Of a stretch of DNA of 21,514 nt, positions 6,786 to 14,623 are shown in pieces. This DNA comes from JBFELO01 sp041552055. Its GTDB lineage: Bacteria; Acidobacteriota; Thermoanaerobaculia; Thermoanaerobaculales; Sulfomarinibacteraceae. The position numbers were made by a program, and so were the translations under genes. Numbering within the stretch: position 1 is the first letter of the stretch; each line of letters begins with the position of its first letter. The notes under the pieces were generated by a model, which searched no databases, had not been told where the DNA came from, and saw only the letters and a program-made list of their open reading frames with translations. The stretch spans positions 1 through 21,514 of the forward strand of contig JBFELO010000081.1 of the NCBI GenBank assembly GCA_041552055.1. The letters are read 5' to 3'.

Positions 6786-8414
6786 TCAGGACGGTTCCGT
6801 CAGGACCTCATCATCCTCGACGATCATTGATGGCTGCTCGGTGATTGGCAGCTTGACCACAAAGCGCGTCTCTCCCGGCCTCGAATTGACCGAGATTTGC
6901 CCGCGGTGCTTCTCCACCACAATGCCGTGGCTGACACTGAGCCCCAGGCCCGTGCCCTCTCCCGGGGCTCTGGTTGTGTAGAACGGATCGAAGATCTTCT
7001 CCTGCGCCTCGATTGGGATCCCTGGTCCATTGTCGGCAACCTCGACGACGACCCATTCGTCGTCCCGGTACGCTTTCAGTTCGAGCGCGCCCTTGCCACC
7101 CATGGCACTGATCGCGTTGTCGATGAGGTTGGTCCAGACCTGGTTGAGCTCACTGCCGTAGCCCTGAATGCGAGGCAGAGGGTCCGCGTAGTCGAGATCG
7201 ACGTTGATCCCGTCTCGAAGCTCGCTGCTCAGCATGACAAGGGTGTCGTTGAGTCCCTCGCGCACGTCGACCAATTGAACGGGCGCCTGATCCATATAGG
7301 AATACCCCTTGAGGGCCTTGACGATCTGCGCGATTCGTCGCGCCCCGTGACCGATCTCATCGAGCAGGGTGTAAGCCTTGAACTTACTGCCAAAGTAGCC
7401 GATCACGATCGGAGTCACGGAAGGATCGAAGCTCTTGGCTAGATCTTCCAGCTCGGCGGCACACAGCCCCATCGCCACGAGCGTCGGGGCGTGCTCCCAC
7501 GACTCTTTGATACCGTTCTGGTCGAGCCAGTCTTCCACCTCTTGTTCGAGATCGCTACGGGCAATTGAATCGAGCGAGGTCGTCTTCTTCGTTCGTTCCT
7601 CGACCTCCTTTTCGAGCTCCGCGATATGGTCGTGCTGTTCGCTCGAAAGACCCGCTTCGCCGAGCGCGAACTGCGCCCGTTCGAGTCGAGCGATCGAGGT
7701 CCTGAGTTGCTCAGCCCCGTGTCTGGCTACAGCCGCCGGGTTGTTGATCTCGTGAGCCATGCCGGCGCTCAGCCGACCCAGAGTCGCGAGCCTTTCGCTC
7801 TGACGCAACATGACTTCCTGCTGCAGGTATGCCAACTCCAGATCTCGGAGCTTCTGTTGCTCCCACAGCATGTGTATCTTGCGGTGGAAGAAACTGCACA
7901 CCATCGAGAGGCACTTGGCATCGAGGTCGGTGAAGGGCTGACGCCGCTTGCAGAATGAAAAGAGAGCCTGAGTCTTGCCATGCTCGACCAGGGCGTTCAC
8001 CGATATCTGTTCAATGTCGTCTTTTCGAAAATGATCTGGAAGGTGCTCCAGAGCGTCGCTCATCAATTCGCCGCACAGGACGATTGTCTTGCGGTCACGC
8101 CACAGCTCCACCTCAAAACTCGACAGAGCGGCCGGGGTTGTGCGCATGACATTCGCGCGACCTCGATAGCCGTCGACGACGATGGTTGTCGGTTCCGGGT
8201 CTTTGGTGTCCTCCGGATCACCGTCGAAGCAGATATAGCGCCAGGAGTAGATATCTACGATGTACTTGAGCCGGCGGGCCAAAACGTCACCAACGGACTC
8301 GATATCGCTCGCCACGTTGATCACGCCGGTCAGCTCGATGAGCGCCTCATATCGCGACACCTTCGAGAGGAGAACCTCCATCGAGGATCGCTGATTGGCC
8401 GAGTTGTCGCTCAT
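6786..8414 (-). CDS. GAF-like sensor histidine kinase, paralogue of the hybrid kinase
   Basis: 542 residues, soluble. Residues about 20-185 look like a GAF-type sensor. A short coiled coil (about 186-208) precedes the H-box GMAHEINNP with H221. As in the first kinase, about 110 residues are inserted before the second dimerisation helix, which ends in YMDQAPVQLVDVREGL (373-388), identical there to the first kinase. The ATPase has N429/N433, DNGPGIP (461-467) and GTGLGL (487-492). ATG 8414 follows a GGGGA stretch. It has no receiver of its own, and its presumed downstream response-regulator/flavoprotein partner survives only as a remnant. It is therefore now an orphan unless it signals to the receivers of the other operon, which the near-identical catalytic segments would allow. 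The short C-terminal tail (IVEDDEVLTEPS) is unlike the other kinase. Confidence 0.9.
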   Translation of the reverse strand: MSDNSANQRSSMEVLLSKVSRYEALIELTGVINVASDIESVGDVLARRLKYIVDIYSWRYICFDGDPEDTKDPEPTTIVVDGYRGRANVMRTTPAALSSFEVELWRDRKTIVLCGELMSDALEHLPDHFRKDDIEQISVNALVEHGKTQALFSFCKRRQPFTDLDAKCLSMVCSFFHRKIHMLWEQQKLRDLELAYLQQEVMLRQSERLATLGRLSAGMAHEINNPAAVARHGAEQLRTSIARLERAQFALGEAGLSSEQHDHIAELEKEVEERTKKTTSLDSIARSDLEQEVEDWLDQNGIKESWEHAPTLVAMGLCAAELEDLAKSFDPSVTPIVIGYFGSKFKAYTLLDEIGHGARRIAQIVKALKGYSYMDQAPVQLVDVREGLNDTLVMLSSELRDGINVDLDYADPLPRIQGYGSELNQVWTNLIDNAISAMGGKGALELKAYRDDEWVVVEVADNGPGIPIEAQEKIFDPFYTTRAPGEGTGLGLSVSHGIVVEKHRGQISVNSRPGETRFVVKLPITEQPSMIVEDDEVLTEPS

Positions 8415-8691
8415 CGAGATCTTCCCCGATGACTCCTCACCTCCGCACCACGCGTCGCCGATCCTGGCGGGCGAAACCTCCGTCCCGGAATCACCTCACA
8501 CAGCGAGAACGGCGGGACTTGAATGTCGAGGTCGGAGGTCACCTTGTCGAGAAACACCCCAGCATCGTATCCAGCCTGGAGTCGGGGCGCAACACGACAG
8601 TGCGAAACGTGCCGCTACTCCCTGTGGGAGGTCTCCGGTAACATGCGTTCAAAACGACTCTCTCACCCTTTGCCCAGTGGGAGGTGGAACC
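8415..8691. other. Divergent intergenic region, kinase / efp
   Basis: 277 bp between the divergent kinase and elongation factor P genes. It must contain promoters for both. I see no clear -35/-10 pair, riboswitch or strong hairpin, and no protein-like ORF. Confidence 0.4.
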
Positions 8692-9252
8692 ATGAAGTCT
8701 GCATCCGAGATGCGTGCTGGACTGGTCGTCCGACTCGACGGAGAGCTGTACCGCGTGATCCACGCCGAGTACCACGCGGGCGGCGGCAAGATGCACGGCG
8801 CGATGCACGCCAAGCTGCGCGGCGTACGGTCGGATCGCGTGACCGAGCGACGGTTCCGCCAGGACGAACGGTTCGAAGAGGTTGAGCTCGCGCATCAGAC
8901 GATGGAGTTCCTTTACGCGGATGGGGACTTCTGCGTCTTCATGCATCCGGAAACCTACGAGCAGATCAACTTGCCGAGGGAGATCCTGGGTCCGTACCTG
9001 CCGTACCTGGAGCCCAACCAGTCCTTGAATGTGGAGTTACTCGACGGACAGCCACTCCAGGTGGACTACCCGGAGACCGTGGAGCTCCACGTGGAGTCGA
9101 CTCCGGAGCCGCTGCACATGGACGACGGCAGTGTGCCCAAGGACGCCACCCTCTCCAACGGCATGCAGGTTCAGGTTCCCCAATTCGTCAAAAAGGGCGA
9201 CAAGGTGCGTATCGACGTCGAGACCGGGAAGTGCCTCGAGAGGGTCCGGTAG
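8692..9252 (+). CDS. efp: Elongation factor P
   Basis: 186 residues covering the three EF-P beta-barrel domains. The N-terminal KOW-like domain starts SASEMRAGLVVRLDGELYRV, the central domain holds TMEFLYADGDFCVFM, and the C-terminal domain is marked by ATLSNGMQVQVPQFVKKGDKVRIDVETG. EF-P binds the ribosome and rescues stalls at polyproline. The tip loop usually reads PGKG with a modified lysine; here it reads AGGGKMHG, so K33 aligns with the modified residue but the flanking residues differ. No EpmA/EpmB-type modification genes are in the window. The start ATG 8692 is preceded by GGGAGGTGG. An EF-P-like paralogue rather than the main housekeeping copy remains possible. Confidence 0.88.
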   Translation: MKSASEMRAGLVVRLDGELYRVIHAEYHAGGGKMHGAMHAKLRGVRSDRVTERRFRQDERFEEVELAHQTMEFLYADGDFCVFMHPETYEQINLPREILGPYLPYLEPNQSLNVELLDGQPLQVDYPETVELHVESTPEPLHMDDGSVPKDATLSNGMQVQVPQFVKKGDKVRIDVETGKCLERVR

Positions 9253-9330
9253 AGACGAGCCTTCGGGCGAGGCAGGTCGGCATCCAGTACACTGTGCGTG
9301 GAGACCAGAACCGGGAGTGAGGGCACCGCG

Positions 9331-9714
9331 ATGGAGCCGACCGACCCCCAGGCCGATGTCCTGAACATCTTCGAGGAGATCCGCGAGGCGATGCTCAGCA
9401 ATGACGCCGCCGTCCTCCGCAGACACGTGGCCGGCGACTATCGCGGCAGCGACGCCGGTGGCCACAGCCACGATCGCGCTCAGTACCTCGCCGCCTACGG
9501 ACCGGGCGGCGTGACCCTCGAGACCTTCGACGTCTCCGAACTCGACACCACGGCCTGGACCGACACCGTGCTGGTCACCGGGATAGCGCTGATTCGCGGC
9601 GCCTATCAGGATCAGCGGTTCGAGCACCGGCTGCGATTCCTCGACGCCTACCGACATCGAGACGGAGCGTGGCAGCTGGTGGCCTCGAGCGCCACCGACG
9701 TCGTAGAGGGCTGA
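9331..9714 (+). CDS. NTF2/SnoaL-like (DUF4440-type) small protein
   Basis: 127 residues with the pattern of DUF4440-type proteins: an N-terminal helix (VLNIFEEIREAML), the loop GDYRGSDAGGHSHDRAQYL, and the strands VLVTGIALIRGAY and RHRDGAWQLVASSATDV. Such proteins form cone-shaped pockets used for binding or catalysis on small molecules; the ligand is unknown. There is no signal peptide. I chose ATG 9331 over GTG 9298 because GGAGTGAGGG lies just upstream of the ATG and the residues added by the longer start have no family match. It follows efp by 78 bases on the same strand and converges on the propeller gene with only 10 bases between the stops. Confidence 0.7.
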   Translation: MEPTDPQADVLNIFEEIREAMLSNDAAVLRRHVAGDYRGSDAGGHSHDRAQYLAAYGPGGVTLETFDVSELDTTAWTDTVLVTGIALIRGAYQDQRFEHRLRFLDAYRHRDGAWQLVASSATDVVEG

Positions 9715-9724
9715 CGTCCGGCAA

Positions 9725-11722
9725 TCAGCGCCACGAGATGAAGTTGTCGAAATAAACCGACCCGGAGGTGCCGGTGGTGGTTCCGCCCACGGCACCCAGG
9801 CGCACAAACTCGATGCGGGCGGCGTCGTTGTCGAGGCCGCTGACTGTCTCGGGTGTGCCGTGGCTCACCGTGAGCGACGCTGTCGCACTCGACGACGCCT
9901 CCCAGCTCAGCTGAATCGTGTTCCAACCTGGTAGAAACGCACTGCCGGAGGTGGAGATCGGCGTCCCCACGGCGTCCCTGACCTCCATCACGAAACCGTC
10001 TTCGACACTCACCGTCAGGCGCAGCTGCGGCATCCCATCGCCGTCGTAGGCAACGAAGAGGTCGAGCTCATCGCCGGATCCCAGGCTGAGGTCGTCCAGG
10101 TTGACGGAGAACTCGGCGTTGTAGGTGGCTTCGGAGTCTGGGGAATCGTCCTGGACGTAGGCCTCGTAGGGTACGGCGGGGTCGATTGATACGGCGGCCG
10201 AGCCGCCGGACTCGACGTGGAACCCATCCAGCAGCGCGACCTGGGTGCACGCCGTCAGGGTCAGCCGGCCATCGGCGACGACGACGAGCCCGTCGCCGGC
10301 CGAGATGGCGCTGCAGCTCGCCACGTGCATCGGTTCCGACACGGTCATGCCGCGCAGCAGCACGTCGTGGTCCGAACCACAGGGCGGCGTGACGTCGACC
10401 TCCAGGCCGTACCCGCCCGTGCGTGCTGCAGCGGCCGAGACAGTCACGGCATCGGCACACGCGACCGGCCACTCGCCGGTTCCGCCCGATTCGAAGCCGT
10501 CGGCAAACATGGTCGGGACCTCGAAGTGACCGATCCAGATGTCGAGGCCCCGGAGAGCGTCACTCACGACGGCCGACACGTAGAGGTCGTCGTTCCTGCC
10601 GTTGACCACCCCGAGGCCGGTGTCGTACCCGCCGGCCGGTCCGTCCACCGTGGTCCAGGCCTGCAGCGCGAGGTCGGCGTCGAACCGAGCCAGCCAGACG
10701 TTCGATCCCCCCTCGGCCTCGGTGTAGACACCCGCGTGGTACAGGCGGCCCACTTCGTCCATGGTCATGCAATAGGCCACGTCCTCGCCGCTCACCGGTC
10801 CATCGATCGTGAAGTCGTCGAGCAGGTTCAGGTCCGTGTCGTACCTGGCCATCCAGATGTTGTAGCTTTCACCGGTCTCGATGATCGTGCCGGTGACGAA
10901 CAACGTGCCCGCCCCGTCGAACACGATGCCGTAGCCCTTGTCCTCATCGGTCGTGGGTCCGGCGACGATGTCCTGATCCACGAACGTCAGGTCCGCCTCG
11001 AACTTGCCGATCCAGATGTCGTAGTCCGTCACCGCCTGGGTCATAGAGCCGCTCGCGAAGAGATTCCTCGCGTCATCGAAGGTCAGGAATCGCGCCTTGT
11101 CGGTGTCGTCGATGGGACCGTCCATGGTGATGCTGTCCTGCACGACCAGGTCGGTGTCGAAGATGGCGAGCCAGACGTTGGCCCCCTCCCCCGTCTCCCG
11201 GAGGGTGCCCGCGGCGTACAGATGCCCGGACACATCGTCGAACAGCAGGCCATACCCGTCGTCATCGCCCTTCTCCGAGCCGCCGATGGTGATGTCGTCC
11301 AGCAGCTCGAGACCGGAATCGAACTTCCCGAGCCAGATGTCATGGCCCTCGCCCGCCACGGTCATGTATCCGATCAGGTACAGATAGCCGTCCTGGTCGA
11401 ACGCCATCGTGTACCCCTCGTCGTCGCCGTTGACCGCACCGTTCACCGTGATGCTGTCCTGGTACACGAGGTCTGCACTGTACTTGGCGAGCCAGATGTC
11501 CCTGCCCTGGCCCGGCACGGTCAGGTACCCGGCGACGTAGACAATCCCCAGAGCATCGACCGCGATTCCACGTGCCTCGTCGTTGAGCTCGTGTCCGCCG
11601 TCCACCGTCACGGAGTGCAGCAAATCAAACGAACCCCCTCCACCGGTGCTTGCGCCGCCCACACCTGTAGCTGCAAGCACCCCTGTCATGGCCACCAGCG
11701 AAACGAGGCGTCTCCGCGGCAA
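9725..11722 (-). CDS. Secreted seven-repeat beta-propeller protein with C-terminal lectin-like domain
   Basis: 665 residues. A signal peptide (1-24, RRR then a hydrophobic run ending in a GGAST stretch) indicates export. Residues about 36-401 hold seven repeats of 53-54 residues, each with a D/N-I/V-W motif; the tryptophans are at 77, 130, 184, 237, 290, 343 and 396. Repeats look like D-x-G-Y...FD..G.LYVAG......G.DIWLAKFD.DL, in the style of SBBP/Kelch-like propellers. A FADGFESG junction (406-413) follows, then about 250 residues ending in a jelly-roll/LamG-like region (WNTIQLSWEAS, SVYFDNFISWR). No catalytic residues are evident, so adhesion or ligand binding outside the cell is the likely role. 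The start is TTG 11722 with GGAGG 5 bases upstream. An overlapping out-of-frame ATG at 11727 is not used in my model. Confidence 0.75.
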   Translation of the reverse strand: MPRRRLVSLVAMTGVLAATGVGGASTGGGGSFDLLHSVTVDGGHELNDEARGIAVDALGIVYVAGYLTVPGQGRDIWLAKYSADLVYQDSITVNGAVNGDDEGYTMAFDQDGYLYLIGYMTVAGEGHDIWLGKFDSGLELLDDITIGGSEKGDDDGYGLLFDDVSGHLYAAGTLRETGEGANVWLAIFDTDLVVQDSITMDGPIDDTDKARFLTFDDARNLFASGSMTQAVTDYDIWIGKFEADLTFVDQDIVAGPTTDEDKGYGIVFDGAGTLFVTGTIIETGESYNIWMARYDTDLNLLDDFTIDGPVSGEDVAYCMTMDEVGRLYHAGVYTEAEGGSNVWLARFDADLALQAWTTVDGPAGGYDTGLGVVNGRNDDLYVSAVVSDALRGLDIWIGHFEVPTMFADGFESGGTGEWPVACADAVTVSAAAARTGGYGLEVDVTPPCGSDHDVLLRGMTVSEPMHVASCSAISAGDGLVVVADGRLTLTACTQVALLDGFHVESGGSAAVSIDPAVPYEAYVQDDSPDSEATYNAEFSVNLDDLSLGSGDELDLFVAYDGDGMPQLRLTVSVEDGFVMEVRDAVGTPISTSGSAFLPGWNTIQLSWEASSSATASLTVSHGTPETVSGLDNDAARIEFVRLGAVGGTTTGTSGSVYFDNFISWR
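10520..11617 (-). repeat. Seven tandem 159-bp propeller-blade repeats
   Basis: The coding repeats within the secreted propeller gene recur with a period of 53 codons (one blade has 54). The register is kept by the DIW/NVW motif and by the LYxAG and GP(I/V)xxxD positions. Seven copies match a closed seven-bladed propeller. Confidence 0.7.
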
Positions 11723-11727
11723 CTCAT

Positions 11728-11732
11728 CCTCC
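11728..11732 (-). promoter_or_regulatory. Ribosome binding site for the TTG start of the propeller gene
   Basis: GGAGG on the minus strand, 5 bases before TTG 11722. It favours TTG over the overlapping out-of-frame ATG. Confidence 0.55.
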
Positions 11733-11755
11733 GCCCGCTACAGTCCAGGAAGATG

Positions 11756-11769
11756 TCTCGATGTCGAGA
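11756..11769. promoter_or_regulatory. Possible operator: TCTCGA-N2-TCGAGA
   Basis: Perfect 6-bp inverted repeat with a 2-base spacer, about 34 bp upstream of the start of the propeller gene. Its size and place suit a dimeric repressor site overlapping a promoter. No regulator is identified. Confidence 0.3.
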
Positions 11770-11810
11770 AAGGTAGCACGGCACGGGAGGTGACGCCGCC
11801 GAACGCGTGA

Positions 11811-11839
11811 CCCAGGCGCGTGGCCGGCCCGGTCCTGGG
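11811..11839. terminator. GC-rich hairpin after the MttB-like gene
   Basis: CCCAGG (11811-11816) pairs with CCTGGG (11834-11839), with a GGCCGGCC palindrome inside. It lies just beyond the stop of the minus-strand MttB-like gene. It lacks a T-tract, so it is a putative terminator only. Confidence 0.35.
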
Positions 11840-11852
11840 CGATGACGATCGA

Positions 11853-13304
11853 TCAGCCCCTGTCGGGCAGCTTTTCCATGCCGTGACGTCGGGCCTCGGC
11901 GGTCATCAGCCGGTCGAGCTCGGTCGTGACGTCGTCCGGCAGAGCCGACGGCGTGTAGGACGCGATCAGCCGTTCGACCTCGTTCGCGGCCCGCTGGCCG
12001 AGGCTGAGGCCGCCTTCGTCCAGCCAGCGCGAACGGTTGGCGCGGTTGACCACCGGCCCCGGGAAGGAGATCTCGTCCCTGAGGTGGCGTCGGGTGTGGT
12101 CGGCGATCAGCAGGTGCTTGTCCCGCAGGAGCTCCTCGAAGATCGGGCGCGACGGGAAGTCCTCGCGCGGCTCGATGCCGTTCACCAGGCGCTGCGTCAT
12201 GCCGCAGATCTCGTTGTCGAGCACCAGCTTCTCGAGGCTCTGACAGCTCTCGAAGTCGAGCATCCCGGGGCCGGAGATGCTGTTGATGCCCGAGAGCGCG
12301 GCCAGGGTGGCGCCCATTGACGTCTCGAAGCCCGCCTGCGCGTCCAGCTGCTTGGCGTCACTCAGCGAGATGTAGGCCTGGGTCGGCATGCCGAGGTGCT
12401 TGCCGATTTCGCTGTAGGCACAGTCGATCATCTGGGTCTCGACCGCGCCCATCGGCGTGGTCTCGTAGCGGATGTCGAAGATCGCGGGTGAGCCGCCGTA
12501 GAGGACCGGCGCGCCCGGGCTGGCGAGCTGGCTGATGACCACACCACTCAGCGTCTCGGTGGTGTGCTGGATCAACGAACCGACGAGCGTGACCGGCGCC
12601 ATGAATCCGGACAGCGGCATGGACACGAACTCCACCGGGATCCCGGCCCGGGCGCAGTCGACGACGTTCTGCGACGTGACGTCGCTCCACTTGATCGGCG
12701 AGGTCGGGCAGCACGAAAACACCGTGAGCGGTTTGGCCTCGAGCTCGTCCGCGGACCCTCGGACCGCGAGCTGGAGGTCGCGCATGATGTCAAACGCCTC
12801 GATGGTGAAGGCTCCGGTGACCACCGGCTTCTCGCAGTAGAGCAGGCCGAGAAACAGCCGGTAGCTATCCGAGATGTCCTCGGGAACGTCGGCGGGGATG
12901 AAAGCCGTGCTCTGTGCCTGGATGTGCTCCAGTCCGCTGACGACCTTGGCGTACCTGATGTAGTCGCCCGTGTGGGGCTTGCGCATCGTGCCCTGGTCGA
13001 GAATGTTGATCGCCGCCGAGCCCGGAGTGAAGTGCACGTTGTCGCCCGAGAAGTCGTGCGTTTGGTTGCCGAGCACGTCGTACAGCTTGAACCCGCTCGG
13101 CACCGACGACAGCGCCGTATCGATCAGCGCCTCGGTGAACCGGACATGCTGCGTTGCGAGATCCACCTCGGCGCCGTGGTCGCCGAGCAGCCCGAGCACC
13201 AGCTCGTTGTGGATCTCGACACCGATGGTGCAGAGCAGATCTCGGCCTTCGGCGATGATCCTGGCTTTGAGATCGTCCTCTAACAGCTTGAGAGTTGGAC
13301 GCAC
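11853..13304 (-). CDS. MttB-family (trimethylamine methyltransferase-like) protein, non-pyrrolysine
   Basis: 483 residues, cytosolic, TIM-barrel-type family. Diagnostic segments are TPGSAA (93-98 of the mature numbering), LYGGSPAIFD, the SDAKQLDAQAGFE loop (about 315-327, the region where pyrrolysine lies in true MttB) and the C-terminal HLLIADHTRRHLRDE...P...NR. There is no in-frame TAG, so this is a non-pyrrolysine homologue. Known relatives demethylate quaternary amines such as glycine betaine and pass the methyl group to a corrinoid protein. No corrinoid protein is encoded nearby. I chose GTG 13304 because GGAGGAG lies directly upstream; the frame is open to 13325. It follows the aminotransferase by 88 bases and is probably co-transcribed. 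The substrate cannot be told from sequence. Confidence 0.85.
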   Translation of the reverse strand: MRPTLKLLEDDLKARIIAEGRDLLCTIGVEIHNELVLGLLGDHGAEVDLATQHVRFTEALIDTALSSVPSGFKLYDVLGNQTHDFSGDNVHFTPGSAAINILDQGTMRKPHTGDYIRYAKVVSGLEHIQAQSTAFIPADVPEDISDSYRLFLGLLYCEKPVVTGAFTIEAFDIMRDLQLAVRGSADELEAKPLTVFSCCPTSPIKWSDVTSQNVVDCARAGIPVEFVSMPLSGFMAPVTLVGSLIQHTTETLSGVVISQLASPGAPVLYGGSPAIFDIRYETTPMGAVETQMIDCAYSEIGKHLGMPTQAYISLSDAKQLDAQAGFETSMGATLAALSGINSISGPGMLDFESCQSLEKLVLDNEICGMTQRLVNGIEPREDFPSRPIFEELLRDKHLLIADHTRRHLRDEISFPGPVVNRANRSRWLDEGGLSLGQRAANEVERLIASYTPSALPDDVTTELDRLMTAEARRHGMEKLPDRG

Positions 13305-13308
13305 GACT

Positions 13309-13315
13309 CTCCTCC
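13309..13315 (-). promoter_or_regulatory. Ribosome binding site choosing GTG 13304
   Basis: GGAGGAG on the minus strand ends 4 bases before GTG 13304. It places translation start inside the longer open frame that runs back to 13325. Confidence 0.55.
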
Positions 13316-13392
13316 GTAGCGACACTGGGGTTTTCGGGCGACGTCAGCGTACCATGCCTCGACACTCGAGGTCATGACCTGGACAGGTCGAG

Positions 13393-14517
13393 CTAGGCTC
13401 CGATGTCTGCCAGCACCTCGTCGACGCGAGCAAGACCCTCCAGAGTGCGCTCGATGTCGTAGCCGTACCCGAAACGGAGGCCGCGTCCGAGGCCGAGCAT
13501 GTCGCCGGGCACGAGCAGGACCGATTTCTCCTCTCGGATGCGGTCCACCAGTGCCTTCGAATCGATCGGAAGATCGTACTCCGCGTAGACGATCGCTCCC
13601 GCCTCGGGCTGGACGAACCTGAACACGTCGCCGTGCGTCTGCAGCCACCCCTCCAGACGTGGCCACTGGCGGCTCAGGATCGCCCTGGTTCGCCCCAGGA
13701 TCCACTCGCGCTTGTCGGGTTCCATCGCCACGGCCGCGAGTCGATCGGACACCATCCCCGGGGTGAGCGTCGTGTAGTCGTGGCGCAACCGGATCTCTCG
13801 GACCAGCTCGGGCGGAGAGATCGTCCACCCGATCCTGAGCCCCGGCAGGCCGAACGCCTTCGACAGCCCGGCCGTGACCACGGTCTTGTCGTAGTGCCCC
13901 CAGAACGAGGGCGAGGTCTCATCGGACCCGACCTCGGCGCCCCGGTAAACCTCGTCCACGACCAGCCACGCGTTCGCCCTGCGCGCAACATCGACCACCA
14001 CCGACATCTCGCTCTCGGTCATGACGTGGCCGGTCGGGTTGTTCGGGTTGCATACCATGACGGCCTTCGTGTTCCCGGTCACGCACCGGTTCAGCTCATC
14101 AAGGTCGAGCGCCCACCGGTCACCCGAAGGCGTGAGGTGGAACACGTCGCTCCCGTCGCCGTAGTGGCGGCCGAGCCCCCAGCCCTGCATGTAGTTCGGC
14201 ACCATGAAGGCGAGCCGATCACCGGGCTCGAGCAGCGCCCACAACGTGAGGTGGTTCGCCTCTGAGCCGCCGTTGACGACCGTGACGTTGTCGGCTGTCG
14301 CGCCCGGATACCAGGCCGCGATGCGCTCTCGGGTGAGGGCCGATCCCTCCGAGAGCGGGTAGGCGAGCTTGGTCGCCAACAGCTCGTCCGCACCGGCGTC
14401 GTCGTCCAACAGCTCGGCGATCGCCAGCGGCACCACGCCACTCTCGGACAGGTCGAAATCGACCTCGTGGAAGTGGAGCGACTGCATCCTCTCCATCTCG
14501 AACAGGTCGATGTCCAC
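13393..14517 (-). CDS. Class I/II PLP-dependent aminotransferase
   Basis: 374 residues, fold-type I aminotransferase. Motifs: NGGSEANHL (82-90, phosphate-side loop), NPNNPTG (157-163), VVDEVY with D188 and Y191, the PLP lysine K220 in TAGLSKAFGLPGLRIGW, and the carboxylate-binding arginine in LRFGYG (R348). It transfers amino groups between an amino acid and a 2-oxoacid in the cytosol. The shorter N-terminus and the FDLSESG opening suggest a capreomycidine-synthase-like or general aspartate/alanine-type subgroup rather than AspC itself; the substrate is unknown. GTG 14517 follows GGAGGT at a good distance. It is the first gene of a probable two-gene unit with the MttB-like protein and is divergent from the lipoprotein hydrolase. 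Confidence 0.88.
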   Translation of the reverse strand: MDIDLFEMERMQSLHFHEVDFDLSESGVVPLAIAELLDDDAGADELLATKLAYPLSEGSALTRERIAAWYPGATADNVTVVNGGSEANHLTLWALLEPGDRLAFMVPNYMQGWGLGRHYGDGSDVFHLTPSGDRWALDLDELNRCVTGNTKAVMVCNPNNPTGHVMTESEMSVVVDVARRANAWLVVDEVYRGAEVGSDETSPSFWGHYDKTVVTAGLSKAFGLPGLRIGWTISPPELVREIRLRHDYTTLTPGMVSDRLAAVAMEPDKREWILGRTRAILSRQWPRLEGWLQTHGDVFRFVQPEAGAIVYAEYDLPIDSKALVDRIREEKSVLLVPGDMLGLGRGLRFGYGYDIERTLEGLARVDEVLADIGA

Positions 14518-14623
14518 GGTGCACCTCCGCTGCTGGGATGTCTCAGGCTAGCACGCCGCCATCGCTCTGCTAATCTCGGATTCCGACCGGTCGAAGTGGA
14601 CAACTCCCACGAAAGAGAAACGT
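14518..14623. promoter_or_regulatory. Divergent promoter region
   Basis: 106 bp separating the aminotransferase (minus) and the lipoprotein hydrolase (plus). A GACCGGTC palindrome flanked by TTCC and GAA spans 14581-14595 and could be an operator acting on the plus-strand gene, whose start is 29 bases downstream. No convincing -35/-10 pair is visible. Confidence 0.35.

Noticed and set aside
6415..6981. Plus-strand frames across the gap between the AhpD-like gene and the second kinase
   Set aside because: The minus strand there encodes a recognisable TrxR C-terminal remnant and the end of the kinase; the plus frames have no signature.
10217..11776. 519-residue plus-strand open frame opposite the propeller gene
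   Set aside because: Its regular repeats only mirror the propeller repeats of the true gene, and it has no signal peptide or family signature.
11853..13304. Pyrrolysine-containing trimethylamine methyltransferase
   Set aside because: No in-frame TAG within the gene; the loop where pyrrolysine would be is read through by ordinary codons.
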